From: Isoetes taiwanensis
Taxonomy: Eukaryota > Streptophyta > Lycopodiopsida > Isoetales > Isoetaceae
NCBI GenBank assembly: GCA_021234155.1
Contig: JAJEKV010000091.1
Span: forward strand, 3,603,501 to 3,667,500
Direction: 5' to 3'
Length of the DNA: 64,000 nucleotides
The translations under genes and the position numbers were made by a program. The notes under the pieces were generated by a model. The model was not told where the DNA came from, searched no databases, and saw nothing but the letters and a program-made list of their open reading frames with translations. Of this stretch, positions 11,174 through 23,561 are shown piece after piece (within the stretch, counting starts at the first letter, position 1; each line of letters opens with the position of its first letter).

Positions 11174-12247
11174 TGTTGCCCCCAAAGGGCAACATACTAA
11201 TTGTTGGTTCATGTGTTGAAGCTAGGAAGGCTAAGACAAAGAAGAACTTGGTAGTCAACAATTGGCGTGGAGGTCAAAGGATATTTATCTTCAAGGTCAA
11301 CTTCCATAAGAGATACTTCATTTGAAGATACTACATTTGAGGTCAAAGATAGTCAAAATATGCTTACAAGATTACGGGTAAGAAGATTGGAAGATACTTT
11401 TTGAAGATTGGAAGTTAGAGTTTGGAAGACCCCATGGTGATCTAGAATTTTTTTGCCCCAAACTATTCCCATCTCCATTCTCTTATGCGTTGTCCCATTT
11501 TTTGCTTTGATTCCTCAACTCTTCCTTTATCTTGTCATGAGCTCATTTCTATCCCATGTTTCCATCCCATTTTTTGGCCTTTGCCTTTGAAAAAAAAAAC
11601 CCTACTATGGAGCATTAGGATCCTAGGTGGATAACTTGGGTATCATTCTATATACCATAAAGATGCTCTATGCCACGTGGCAAGGTCAGATATGCTCCCA
11701 AATTCTTGGAAGGCATCCTCAAAGATCCCTAGAAGATCCTCAAAACTCTAAGGTTTGATTTTTACATTTAAACTATTGAAAATTGATTCTTTAAAAGGCC
11801 GGAATCTCAAAATATACTCGAAAGATGCTCGCAAGATTCTCTCCATGAGCCCTAAACTTAGAAATATCATTCGAATCGGCCAGATACCTCAATTTCTGCC
11901 TTAAATTCCTCCCGAATCTTTCTTTCCCGCCTCTTAGCTACCCAACAAACCCATAATTGATGCCTAAGATTCTGGATTCACAAAATTTTGAAAATAAATT
12001 TGGGGTAATCGACACACAACTTTCTGAAGGCCCAAACGCATCAAACCTCAACATTGATACATGCTGAGCATGATCTGAAGACGTTCTTGAAGTATCTGAG
12101 TATTTCACAGTTCGATTTGAGAAAATTGGACTGATTATTCTACTATGATGTTATTACATGACCTTTTGAGATCTTCTGATGATTGATTTATGATCTTATG
12201 ACCTATATCCATCTTGTATTACCTTCACATCAATGAAAATTGCCTGC
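11174..12247 (+). repeat. Family A LTR, 5' portion (3' LTR of the A1 element)
   Basis: It starts with the palindromic terminus TGTTGCCC…GGGCAACA directly after the TTTTGGCGAGA tract, so this is the 3' LTR of the preceding A1 element. It runs for 1074 bp and stops near ATCAATGAAAATTGCCTGC, where the opposite-strand LTR begins with TGTTGATC. About the last 800 bp of the LTR are missing. Confidence 0.88.
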
Positions 12248-14186
12248 TGTTGATCCCCAACCTGGCTTAGAGATTCAAACACAAAGAGCCAACTTGAGTT
12301 TTCACTCAAGTTGGGGTTAGAACCTCCAGGTCACTTAAGGTGATCAGTCTACACAAGAATTTCTCAAAGAAAAAGCTCAGTTACAGAGTTCTCATACCTT
12401 TCCCAATTCTGGAATATGGACCTCTTACTCAAATCGATGCAGATCTCATAGGCAGATTGATTTTCGAGGTCAGATGACTGCAGAAAAGTTGTAGGCAAGC
12501 AAGGGTGAAAATATTGACCAAGTCTGAGTTTTAATTTGTAAGATATTCGATCTCAAAGTCGGGTCAAATTTTGGTCAATATCAGTCAAAACTACAAACAG
12601 AGCTCAGAGTTTTGTAACTTGAGTTGTAGGTTGAGTTTTGAAGAAATTCCAAAACTAAGATGCAATATAGACCTCAAAGGTAAGGTGCATGCTGTCAAAT
12701 CATGATTTGAATCACTAAAACTATTTTTTTGGCACTGTTTTGTGGATATCAGTCTAAACTTGTATCAGACAGAATGCAAAAAATGGTAACTTGAGTTTAG
12801 AATGGGATTATTTTGAAATTTTTGTGCACACAGGTGCAAATAAGATGGGAGAGGAAGTGCAGATGGTCATGTGCAGAAAAAAAATGAAAGAATTCTTCAC
12901 TGTAGAAATGTTTGTGATGCAAAAATACTAAAGGATCATGACAGCCAACTTTTTGAATACTTGGCAGTCAATTTTCATTGATATGAAGGTAATACAAGGT
13001 AAATAAGAGTCTTAGGAACATAGATCAATCATCCAAATAGCTTAGAAGGTCAATAAATAGTATCAAATCAAGAATATCAGTCCAATTTTCTCAGATCAGA
13101 CTGTGGAACACTCAGATACTTCAAGAACGTCTTCAGATCATGCTTAGCATGTATCAATGTCGAGGTTTGATGCGTCTGGGCCTTCAAAAAATGTCTAGGT
13201 TGTATTTCCCCTGTATATAGTTTCGAATCTCGGTTTCAGTGATTTTAGGTAGTAAATTTAGGCTTATTCTATTGCTTAAGTTCCGGAATCCAAGAATAGG
13301 GTGGTCTCAGAGAGAATGGAGCGCGGGAAGGCATGATTCGAGCCGGATTTCCAGTTCTAGGGTTCTTCAGCTGTATTTTTTGCATAATTCGCGCGATACG
13401 GTTTCGTATTTTTCTAGGAATATACCCTGTATATGCTGTATTCGGCCATTTTTGAAAGCTTGGCCAATGGTTCAAAGGCTTGTACCCCATAAAATACTTA
13501 AAGAAAATTGTAGCCCAATGACCATAGGAATGATTGTCCACATGTGCAAGAAGATAGGGAATCTTTGAAGCATTTTTTAGCAAGGTTGGGAATATACCAC
13601 TGAAGATATGATGGAATAAGAATGAAGGTAAAAGAAATTATGAGGGACCATTGGGGTGGCAAGGAAAAATAAGGAAAAGGAAATGATATTTTTTGAGGCA
13701 AAGGCTTAAGTTGGTTTTGAAATAGGCAAGATAATGGCACATTGAAGAAATCAATAGGGAATTTGAGGGAGATGGCAATTATGGTAAAGCAATAATGGCA
13801 AGGGAATGAACAATGGATATGAAAACAATGTTGAGCCAAAAAGACTAAAATGGGAGTAGTGGGGTGGAGCAAAGGGAAAGATTAGAAACTATACACCATG
13901 GGGTCTTCCAAACTCATAACTTCCAATCTTCAAACTATGTCTTCCAAACTTCATAACCCAGATTCTTCTAGAGCATATTCTTTAACTAAGCATTTGATTC
14001 CAAATAGAGTACCTCTTGTGAACTTTTGGCTTGAGTACTTGTTGACCTAGAAAGTTAGCATCTTTTGACCTCCATACCAATGTTGACTACCAAGCTCTTC
14101 CAATCTTTTGACCTAGTCTTCAGAAATGACTTAACCTGACTTGAAAGCATAGAACACAATTAGCATGTTGCCCTTTGGGGGCAACA
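12248..14186 (-). repeat. Complete family A LTR (3' LTR of the minus-strand A2 element)
   Basis: On the minus strand it runs from TGTTGCCC at 14186 to CAACA at 12248, 1939 bp, with both termini present. It carries the GTCAA-rich upstream region, the CGCGATACGG motif (about 13390-13420), a TATA box at 13213-13219 and the 3'-end hairpins at 12289-12345. It directly follows the 3' UTR and polyprotein of the element at 14962-20358. The partial 5' LTR at 20400-20938 is close to its equivalent part, suggesting a moderately recent insertion. Confidence 0.92.
12289..12345 (-). promoter_or_regulatory. LTR 3'-end double hairpin (C-G version)
   Basis: Hairpin 2 (12289-12314) has a perfect 11-bp stem with a GAAA loop on the minus strand; its fifth pair is C-G, against U-G or U-A in other copies. 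The PBS-like TGGAGGTTCTAACC is at 12315-12328. Hairpin 1 (12329-12345) has one mismatch in this copy. Confidence 0.75.
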
Positions 14187-14961
14187 TCTCGCCAAAACAA
14201 AGGAATGGTTGGTCCCCTCAGCCATAAAGGGTCTTTAATCTTGTACCAAGGTGCTTGAGTGAGAATTATGATGGAGAGAGGATGTAGTGGTAGTGTGCAA
14301 GTGTTGATGGAATAGGAGTGAATATGATGGAGGAAGGATGTGAGTGGAATATGATGAGTGAAAAAGAGTGAAAATGAGTATGAATATGATAGGATAATGA
14401 TGGGAATGAGGTGTGTGAGGGTGAAGTGGATGTGAAACTGTTGAGGTCTCGCCAAAACAAAAGAATGTGTGCTTCCTTGAACTTTTCAAGAGCAACTCTG
14501 CTATGATGGTGAAGCTGAATTGCAGAGTGCTTTCTTTTAGGGAATGAAAAACAAGAATAAGGAGTTTAGATGAGTGGCAGGACTACTTATGGCAGATGAA
14601 TGAAAATGGAAAAAGGATGCACCTGTCATGGAAACAAAAAAACTAGTTAATCTCAAAAACTTGCAACTCTGTTTTGGTGGTAAAGCTGATTTGCAGAGTG
14701 CTTTTATGGGAATGAAGACAAGAGTAAGAAGTCTAGATGAATAGTAGGACCACTTATGGCAGGTGAATAAAGATGGAAAAAAGGATGCTCCTGCATATGG
14801 CACTTGGTAAAGCATTAGTAATCATTCCTTTACTTGAGATCATCCATACTGTCCTCAAGGCAGCTCAGCCTACAATCATAAAGTTAACTTATCAAAGTAA
14901 TATGTTCAAAGAATTAAATAGGTCTAACTATACTAATCCTACCATAGATTTTTAAACTTTT
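14187..14961 (-). repeat. A2 element 3' untranslated region
   Basis: In minus sense: two CTCTGC…GCAGAG modules (about 14660-14703 and 14495-14535), a TTGTTTTGGCGAGA copy near 14449-14462, low-complexity CA/TC-rich DNA, GGCTGAGGGGACCAACC at 14207-14223, and the final TTTTGGCGAGA abutting the LTR at 14187. Confidence 0.8.
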
Positions 14962-17900
14962 CTAATGCAAAAAGAGAGACAAGCAAGCATGCTGGTCCCA
15001 ATACCTCTTCAAATGCAAGGTATTAATAGGATTTGGTAACAACATTCCTGAGGCAACCTCTTGTAGCCAATATGAGTTGGTACCTGCAGATTCCAGCACC
15101 ACAAAGGGTCCCTCCCAAATATTATCAAATTTGCCAGCTGAGTCTTCTTTTGATTTATTTCACTTGAGGACAAGTTCTCCTTCCCTAAAAGTGCCCTGTA
15201 TTCTATGTGCAGCTTTGAATGCAGCCAGATCTTTGGCCTTTTTCAGCAAATTAGTATTCTCAGCCTCCATCCTATATTCATCTAGGTGCAGCAAGGCATC
15301 CAATCTTTCCTGCAAGGCATGTTCAAAAGGTAAGCATAGTTTATGAGCTAACCTCAGGGAAGGCAACTCGAGTTCCACTGGTAAGACTGCCTCTATGCCA
15401 TAAACCAACTTGAAGGGTGTATGATTTGTAGCTGTTTTGATAGTGACTCTATAAGCCCAAAGTGCATCCACTATTTTGACATGCCAATCCCTCTTGTTGA
15501 CCTCAATTGTCTTCTGCAAGATATTTTTCAACACTTTGTTAGTGGCTTCAGCTTGTCCATTACCTTGGGGATAGTATGAGGAGCTTTTGGTATGCTTGAC
15601 CTTCAAGATGTCCAACAAGTTAGCAATAACTTCATTACCAAAAGGCGTGCCCCTATCAGAATGCAACTGAAAAGGAATACCAAACCTGGAGCAAACATAC
15701 TCATGTAAAAATCTTGCAGTTGTGGCAGAATTAGCCTGCCTCTCAAAGGTATAGCTTCTGCCCATTTAGTAAAATAATCTGTAGCCACAATGATATGCTG
15801 ATGTTGACCTGCAGAAGAAGGATTAATAGGGCCAATATAATCTAATCCCCAAATCTGAAAGGGCCCTGGAGATATGATGGGATTAAGGGCAGCTGGAAGT
15901 AAAATTCTTTTACTAAAGATTTGGCATTGATGACAAGTCTTTATAATCTCATAACAATCTTTAAAAACAGTAGGCCAATAGTATCCAGACCTGAGAATCT
16001 TTTTTTCTGTAGTATCACCAGCAAAATGCCCTCCACAAATACCTTTGTGCATTTCCCTGATGATTAGAGCAGACTCACTTTCATCCACACACCTCAACAA
16101 GACTCCATCTCGGTTGACTTTGCACAAGACATTGTCTATCATCTTGAATTGTCTGCATTTATCCTTGAGTCTCCTTTTTTGGTTTGAAGTGAGGCTTGAA
16201 GAGATGATCCCATGTTGTAAAAAGTCTCTAATAGGCTGTTGCCATCCCCCATCAGCTTGATCTTCTGGAGTTACCTCTACATGAGCTACTGCAAGTGAAG
16301 TGTCAGCAGTATCCAACTCATCTTCATGGTCAAAAAATATATAAGGCAAATAAAGGCTAGGACTTCGTACCAAATGTAATTCTTTTATAGAAATATCATA
16401 ACTTTGCAACTTACAAGCCCATTTTTTGGATTTTTGGCTTACTGGTTGCCTTACCAAACAGTAGACCCATTGGGTTTTGCTTCATGTAGACTTGGACTTG
16501 ACTCTTCAGAAGCAAGTGTCCTTGCCTATTGATAAGAAACATGAGGGCAGCAACACTCTTTTCTATTCTGGTATATCTCTCCTCTAGAGCAGACCATTGT
16601 TTACTTGCAAATACTATGGTATGCTTATCCTGCAAAATGGCTAATCCTATAGTTTTTTTTAGTAACAGTAATATAAACTTCAAATGGCATATTCAAATCT
16701 GGTTTTTTTAGGAGCGTGGCTTCACATATGGATAGAATGAGAAAGTCAAAAGCCTCTTGGCATTCTGAAGTTCATGTGATAGGTATATGCTTACTTTCAG
16801 ACTTGGAAAACTTACCCACCCTTGTCAATCTAGAAATGGGGCTCAAAATATGAGCAAAATTAGGAATATACATCCTGAGAAAACTTGTCATATCAATAAA
16901 ACTTTTGACCTGTTTTAGATTCTTGGGAGGTGCTAGTTCTTTAAGGGCTTCAATCTTGTCTTGAGCAACTTGAATGCCTTGGCTGGATACTTCATGCCCT
17001 AAGAGTTGTCCTTTTGATGCAAAAAAGATGCATTTCTTTGGATTTAGATTGACTCCTGAACTCCTGCACAAAGAACAAATTTTTGCAAGTAGCTCCACAT
17101 GATTAGATGGATGAGAGCCTAGGCAAAGGTCATCTAAGTACACCCTGAACTCTTCAGCAGACATTGATTTGAAAATAACATCCATTGCCCTTTGGAAGGT
17201 AGCTGGAGCATTCATCAAACCAAAAGGCATTCTTTTCATAGCATATGTACCCCAGGGAGTGATAAAAGAAGTCTTTGGCTGATCTTCTTCCTTAATGCTG
17301 ATCTGGTTGAATCCTGAGAATCCATCCAAAAATGAATACACTTCCTTACCTGCTACAGCATATAAGATCTCTTCTAGAAAAGGCAAAGGGTAACAATCCT
17401 TGATGGTGGCTTTGTTGAGATCTCGGTAGTCAATGCAAATTCTTAAAGCACCACTTTTCTTCTCTACAGGAACAATGCAAGATACCCATTCTGGGTTAAT
17501 GATTTCAATAATAACACCTGCCTCTAACATCTTATTCAATTCATCCTTTATTAACCCCATAAGTGAAGCATTAATTCTCCTTAATTTTTGAAAGACAGGT
17601 TTACAACCTTCCTTGATCTTAATTTCAAATTGGCATACCTCGGTTTTTGATACCGATAGTTCTCAATAGTCCCAAGCAAATACATCTTTCCTTTCTTCAA
17701 AAACATTTGTATGCTCTCTCTGCTTTGATATTCAATCGGATCTCCAACAAACGAGTTCTAGGTGTACCATTTTTGTGATCACAATCTCCTCAATATCTTT
17801 TTTTTTTTTCTGATGCATCAATGGTCAAAATAGGACGAGTGCTTTTACTTCATTGTCATCAAGGTCATCTTTAGAATAGTCCCCTCACCAAATGTGACAT

Positions 17901-20358
17901 GAGAGTTTCCCTACACAGGGGCATCAGCCTCAAAAAATTTTCTCTTGGGATATGAGTGATCCTCCATGAAGCAAAACTTCGAGAGTACTCCCATTGCCCC
18001 GATTCTTCAAAAAGCTCCATATCTGTGTTTTTGTTTGATAATCTCCTGAAACTTGCCTCCAAAATTAATTGTGAATCACCATAAATATGGATATTGGCAA
18101 TATCCATAGCTTTGGCTTCCCTCAAGACCTGCAATCAAAGCTTTATATTCTGCTACATTAGAAGTGGCTTGAGGAAAAATTCTTCCTACTTTAGCTAAGA
18201 GTTTGTGAGAAGAATCTTTCAAAATAGCAAAAAAGATGATGCAACATTTAGTTTTTTAGAGATACCTCCATCAAACCATAAGAAACATGTTGGTCCTTGT
18301 TTGCTGGGAAGTGCACCCTCCATAATAAGAGGAACCATTTCATATTTTCTTGGCCTTGTGTTTTTTATCCTGTAAGATCCCAAAGGCTCCTCAATTAGCA
18401 TTTCTTTAATAAAGTTTACCTCTTCTTTGGAGTCATAGGAGCCTTCTTGGTTGTAAATGGTAGCAGTTTGAGAGCCATTGGAGATGGTACATCTCCCTTG
18501 AGACCAGACTGGCCTAGCATCCACAGTAGCTAACCATCTCCTCCCTAAAAGTAGGTCATAGATATCAGATTCATCTCCTATATCTTCAAAAGCCACCACG
18601 ATAAAGTTAGCAGCTCTATGCCTATGCCTAGATAATGTGCACTTTAGTCACCACACCAATAGGGGTAATTTTAGCATTATAAAAAGATCTTAATAATATA
18701 GAGGCTTTCTTGTCCACCTCGAAACCACACTTTTTCATAATGTGATATGGCATGATGTTTAGGGGAGATCCACCATCAAGTAATACATTTGAAAAGGTAA
18801 AACCTCCTAAAGCAGCTGAACATGTAAATGCCCCAGGGTCTTCTTCATTCCGTGCTAGAACAAGATCAGTGGCATCAGTGAAATTTATACAAGCATTTAA
18901 TTGCTCACCACCAGTTTGCTGGAGCACCCTTTTTCTATAGCTGGGTGCAATCTTTAGCAGTGTGAAAAGATCCACACTCACCTTAGAATTTTTGAGTAAA
19001 ATATCGACTTCATCAAGGTCTTGGTCTTTCTTACCATATTTTTGCTGTGGAGGTGGAGCTATCATTTGAGCAGGTGATTCTATTGTAGGTGATGGAGACC
19101 TGGCTGTGGGATGTCTACTCGATTCAGCATGTGTACTGACTTCATTCATTCTTCTAGTTTGCACTGCCATAACTTCTTCAGTCTTGGGAACTTCAGAGCT
19201 TTGGATAAACCTTATTGAAGTACTTGGTTCAAAGAAATCTCACAGGGGCTTAGGTTCTGACCTCTTTTCTTGTTCCTGCTTGGCAAAGTATTCTTTAACA
19301 GCACACTTAACATCAGTATGACCAACTTCTTTGCAGAAAGAACAAACAGGACATTCTTTTCCAAAGTGGCCTTTTTTATTGCATTTAGGACACACTTGCC
19401 AATAGCAGATTTCCGATGGATGAGTATTCCTATTGCAATGAACACATTCAGGGTAAGTTTTACCTGTTCTTGCAGTTTTGAGCTCAACTAGTTGTTTGGT
19501 TAATTCTGCTAAAGCCTCAGTAACCTTAGATAGGTCTGATTTAACCTCTGCAACTTGAGAACTAGCTTCCTCCTCCTTAGATTTCTTCTTTTCTTTCTGT
19601 ATGGCATAAACTGGAATGGAAGGGTGATGATCATAATGTGCATCAGTAGCATCAGGGTAAAAAGGATCATGGCCATGGTGAGAGATATGGTGCTTATCAG
19701 GCAAAGTAGAGAGCATTTGAGTCAGATCAGTAGTTTTGGCAAAAACTTTGTATATGGAATCGAATCCTTCAGCAGCTTGGATCTTGAGCAATTTCCTTTG
19801 GATATATGGTCTCCTTTCCAGACCATTGATGAAAGCAGTAACTAAAAAAAGTGTGGGAATTGTGACCTGTGCTCTTTGACACATGCTCATAAATGTGCTA
19901 AATCTTTCTTTGTACTGATTCACACTCTCCCCTGCGTGTATAGAAAAACTTTGCAACTCATTAACCAAATCTTTGGGAGCAGCTAACTTACCAAATCTAT
20001 CCAGAAACTTCTTGACAAGTTCATCCCATGAAGTGGTGCCCATTAACTTTTCATAAGTTAACCAAGCACCAGCTTCACTTTCTTCTTTGAAACATTTTTC
20101 GAACTCTGAGAGCTTGCATCCCTTCTTGAAGCCATAATCCCTGTAATAATCCTCAAATATTCTCAAGAAGTTGTTAGCACTCATACTGGAATCAAAAGTA
20201 GGCAAAGGAACAGGGACATTCAACTCAAATTGGTATGGCATGTTTTGAAGCAGGCTAGTTGAAAAACTTGAATTCAATGGCCTTTCTCTGCAATGATCTG
20301 ATGCATCAATATCTTCTAATGGCTCTTATTCTGCTGGAAATTTTTGTTTTGCAGCCAT
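14962..20358 (-). pseudogene. Family A2 gag-pol on minus strand, full span, many frameshifts
   Basis: The start ATG is at 20358, 20 bases after the PBS; the ancestral stop is at 14962-14964. An early CAA-to-TAA stop lies at codon 11, followed by an open gag frame (20277-19240) with three intact CCHC knuckles (CVHCNRNTHPSEIC, CPKCNKKGHFGKEC, CSFCKEVGHTDVKC). Protease is at about 18290-18900, aRNH 17880-18280, RT 16720-17600 (YLDD present), degenerate RNase H 16360-16690, integrase 14962-16100. Frameshifts occur near 19200, 18610, 18230, 17860, 17640, 16760, 16690, 16430 and 15740. Compared with the duplicate at 30357-33999, the stretch 17640-18260 has unusually many one-base indels, which could be real decay or base-calling error. 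Confidence 0.9.
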
Positions 20359-20378
20359 GAGTTCTGAGATCCAGGAAG

Positions 20379-20396
20379 ATCTCGGTAGAACCTCCA
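20379..20396 (-). promoter_or_regulatory. Primer-binding site of the minus-strand A2 element
   Basis: On the minus strand it reads TGGAGGTTCTACCGAGAT, starting a few bases after the LTR end at 20400. It differs from the 3045 site by one base. Confidence 0.75.
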
Positions 20397-20399
20397 AGA

Positions 20400-20938
20400 T
20401 GTTGACCCCCAACCTGGCTTAGAGAGTCAAACACAAAGAGTCAACTTGAGTTTTCACTCAAGTTGGGGTTAGAACCTCCAGATCACTTAAGGTGATCAGT
20501 CTACACAAGAATTTCTCAAAGAAAAAGCTCGATTCTGAGTTCTCATACCTTTTCCAATTCTGGAATATGGACCTCTTACTCAAATCGATGCAGATCTCAT
20601 AGGCAGATTGTTTTTCGAGGTCAGATGATTGTGACTTGTTCAGAAAAGTTGTAGGCAAGCAAGGGTGAAAATATTGACCAAGTCTGAGTTTTAATTTGTA
20701 AGATATTCGATCTCAAAGTCGGGTCAAATTTTGGTCAATATCAGTCAAAACTACAAACAGAGCTCAAAGTTTTGTAACTTGAGTTGTAGGTTGAATTTTG
20801 AAGGAATTCCAAAACTAAGATGCCATATAGACCTCAAAGGTAAGGTGCATGCTGTCAAATCATGATTTGAATTACTAAAACTATTTTTTTGGCACTGTTT
20901 TGTGGATATCAGTCTAAACTTGTATCAGTTGACATTAC
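20400..20938 (-). repeat. Partial 5' LTR of the minus-strand A2 element
   Basis: Only the 539 bp next to the PBS survive; they match 12248-12775 of its 3' LTR. At 20938/20939 it is replaced by a plus-strand LTR piece (…TTGTATCAG joined to TTGACATTAC). The same junction recurs at 34570/34571. Confidence 0.9.
20442..20497 (-). promoter_or_regulatory. LTR 3'-end double hairpin
   Basis: Hairpin 2 has a 10-bp stem here (20442-20465, GAAA loop), the PBS-like motif is at 20467-20480, and a perfect GATCAC/GTGATC hairpin 1 is at 20481-20497. The duplicate copy is at 34083-34138. Confidence 0.75.
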
Positions 20939-21777
20939 TTTCAGAAATTACCTTATGACTTTTAATGATTATTTTCTTGTACTTGAAGCTATGAAGCATC
21001 CTTATCTGTTGTTATCTTGATATATTTACCTTCATATCAATCCAAATTGACTGTCAAGTTGTTGAATTTGTCTCTGATATTTTCCTTAGTAATTCTTGCC
21101 ACAAAAAATTCTATAGGAAAATCCCTGAGTGTTTTTAATACCTTCGGCCTATTTGCCACCTATCCTTGGGTTTTGAGAAAGCCAAAGGAGTTGGAATCAT
21201 TCAAAAATACCAAGTATAGATCAAATTCAAAAAAATTGCTCTCGGGTTTGAACTGTTTTTTACTGTATTTTGCCAAATCCAGTCACAAGAAATACCTCTA
21301 CACCTCCAAATGAGAATTTGACTGCTTGCCTCTCTTCCCTAGCACCATTGCAACCCACCTGCTTTGGAAATTCTCAAAAAAGTGATTGGCAATTCCAAAT
21401 CTCAATTTCTGATCACTGTTTTCTACATTTGACCTCTATTGACCAAAATTTGACCCCACTTTGAACTCGAATAACTCACAGATTAAATCTCTGACTTGGT
21501 CAGAGACTTTACTGTTGGGTATCTACAACTTTTTTGACCAAGTCTACAGTATCTGACTCGAAAAATCAATCTGCATTCCAACACCACAATTGTTTTGGCA
21601 AAGGTGCCACTTTTTGAAAATGGGAAAGGTATAGAACTCGAACTTTTTGAACTTTTCTTTGAAATTTTCTTGCATAGATTGATCATCTTAAGTGATCTGG
21701 AGGTTCTAACCCCAATTTGAGTGAAAACTCAAGTTGGATCCTTGTGGTTGACTTTTAAGCCAGGTTTAGGGTCAACA
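20939..21777 (+). repeat. Family A LTR, 3' portion
   Basis: An 839-bp 3' LTR piece ending GGTCAACA at 21777. It contains TTGACC repeats (about 21428-21465), hairpin 1 (21681-21697), the PBS-like motif (21698-21711) and hairpin 2 with a U-G pair (21712-21737). No PBS follows; an RT fragment starts at the next base, so this LTR sits inside an older pol gene rather than in front of its own gag. Confidence 0.88.
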
Positions 21778-22290
21778 ATCGAGATCTCAACAAAGCCACT
21801 ATCAAGGACTGTTACCCTTTGCCTTTTTTTAGAAGAAATCTTATATGCTGTAGCAGGTAAAGAGGTGTACTCATTTTTAGATGGATTTTCAGGATTCAAC
21901 CAAATCAGCATTAAAGAGGAAGATCAGCCAAAGACCTTTTGACCTCTTTTATTACCCCTTGGGGAACTTATGCAATGAAAAGGATGCCTTTTGGATTAAT
22001 GAATGCACCTGCCACCTTCCAAAGAGCTATGGATATTATCTTTAGACCTATGTCTCCTCAAGAATTCAGGGTTTACGTAGATGATCTTTGTTTAGGATCC
22101 CATCCTAATGATCATCTGGAATTGCTTGCAAAAATATGCTCTTTGTGCAGAGATTTTGGAGTCAACCTTAATCCAAAGAAATGTATCTTTTTTGCATCCA
22201 AAGGGCAACTTTTGGGGCATGAGGTGTCCAACAATGGTATACAAGTGGCACAAGAAAAGGTTGAAGCTCTCAAAAAATCTGGTACCCCAA
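21778..22290 (+). pseudogene. A1-type reverse transcriptase fragment between two LTRs
   Basis: This covers RT from RDLNKATIKD through motif A (FLDGFSGFNQ) and the catalytic YVDD to VEALKK, about 170 codons. It matches the A1 element at 7860-8360 (RPMSPQEF, VSNNGIQ). A seventh T at 21824-21830 and an 8-bp insertion near 21935-21942 each break the frame. The identical pair of lesions is in the copy at 35353-35863, so both descend from one broken ancestor. Flanking LTR termini suggest two LTR insertions into one old A1 pol gene. Confidence 0.88.
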
Positions 22291-23561
22291 GGTTGCCCCC
22301 CAAAGGGCAACATGCTAATTGTGATCTATGCATTCAAAACTAGGTCAACTTATCTTGGAATACTAGGTCAAAGTTTGGAAGATTCTTGGCATTCAACATT
22401 GATATGGAGGTCAAAGGGTGTTCGTTCTTCAAGTCAACAAGTGCTCAAGGTTCAAAACTCACATGAGGTACTTTATTTAAGGTCAAGATGCTTAGTCAAG
22501 AATATGCTCTAGAAGATTATGGGTTAAGAAGTTTGGAAGGCATTTTTTTAAAGATTGGAAGTTAAAAGTTTGGAAGACCCCATGGTACTTGATTCCATTC
22601 CCTAGCCATTCTTATCCATTTCTATTCTTACCCCTTGAAATTTCCTAGCCATTTTTCCCTATACTTATATTCTCTTTTGTTCACTCTTTCATACCCTATC
22701 ATATCTTGCCTAATTTTTCTTTCCCAATACATCCTTATTCTCCCATAATTTATTCCCACCATTGCTCCCATAGCTTTTGCCCTTTTACCTCCTATGCCAT
22801 GTTCTTGCAAATTCCCCCATACCTATTTACCATTGTGCCATAAAAAGCCATGTTATGTGGAATATTCTCCTTCATAATGCTCAAAATCTGGTATATTCCC
22901 CCAAATATTAGGGTTGCCTTTGCTCAAATGGCTCACTCCTTCAATATTTTTCATGGGTAGTCCCTTAAAACCATGGTTTAACTCTTCAAAAATACAAAAT
23001 ATGGAATATTCCTGGTTTATACTTCAAGAAATACGGTGACCATATCGCGCAGATCTTCAGAAAATACAGCTGTTGTAAACCTAAAACTAGAAACAAGCTC
23101 GAATCACGCCAGAACCGAGTTTTTAAACCATAAGACCTACCTAAACCTGGGTGCCTGCTCTTAAGCATCATATTAAGCCTAAATCTAAGCCCTAAGATGC
23201 CGAAATCATTAAATTCAAACTTATATACCAGGGGATCAACAACAGAAGTTTTTCGAAGGCCCAGAAATATTCAGATCCCACATTGATCATTGCTGAGCAA
23301 GATCTGGACGATCCTTGAAGTTCTTGAGCTCTCCTCAATTGGATCTACAAGATCTAGTTGACATTACTTTTGAAAATTATTTATTGACTTGTGATGATTA
23401 TTTGCCTGTGATTAAAGCTATGAAGCATCCTTATATTCTATTATCATGATATATTTACCCTCATATCAATTCAAATTGATTGCCAAGTTGTCAAACCCAT
23501 CTCTGATATTTTTTCTTAACAATTCTTGTCACAAAATATCTTATAGAAAATTTTCTTGTGT
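22291..23561 (+). repeat. Family A LTR, 5' portion, fused to gag
   Basis: It begins at a slightly altered terminus (GGTTGCCCCCC instead of TGTTGCCCCC). It carries six GTCAA cores between about 22346 and 22495, a CG-rich motif near 23033 and a TATA box at 23222. It is cut at 23561/23562 and joined to the middle of gag. The complete LTR at 35864-37778 is its duplicate and shows what was lost. Confidence 0.88.

Noticed and set aside
10475-11200. Open frame of 241 codons rich in Leu, His, Thr and Ser
   Set aside because: It lies across the 3' UTR repeats and CA/TC-rich low-complexity DNA, is out of place relative to pol, and equivalent positions in other copies are not open in the same frame.
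20400-22290. A non-autonomous element with its own LTRs and an RT fragment as internal region
   Set aside because: There is no PBS after the left LTR, the two LTR pieces are different truncated parts, and the second copy is explained by the larger duplication. Nested insertion into an old RT gene is simpler.
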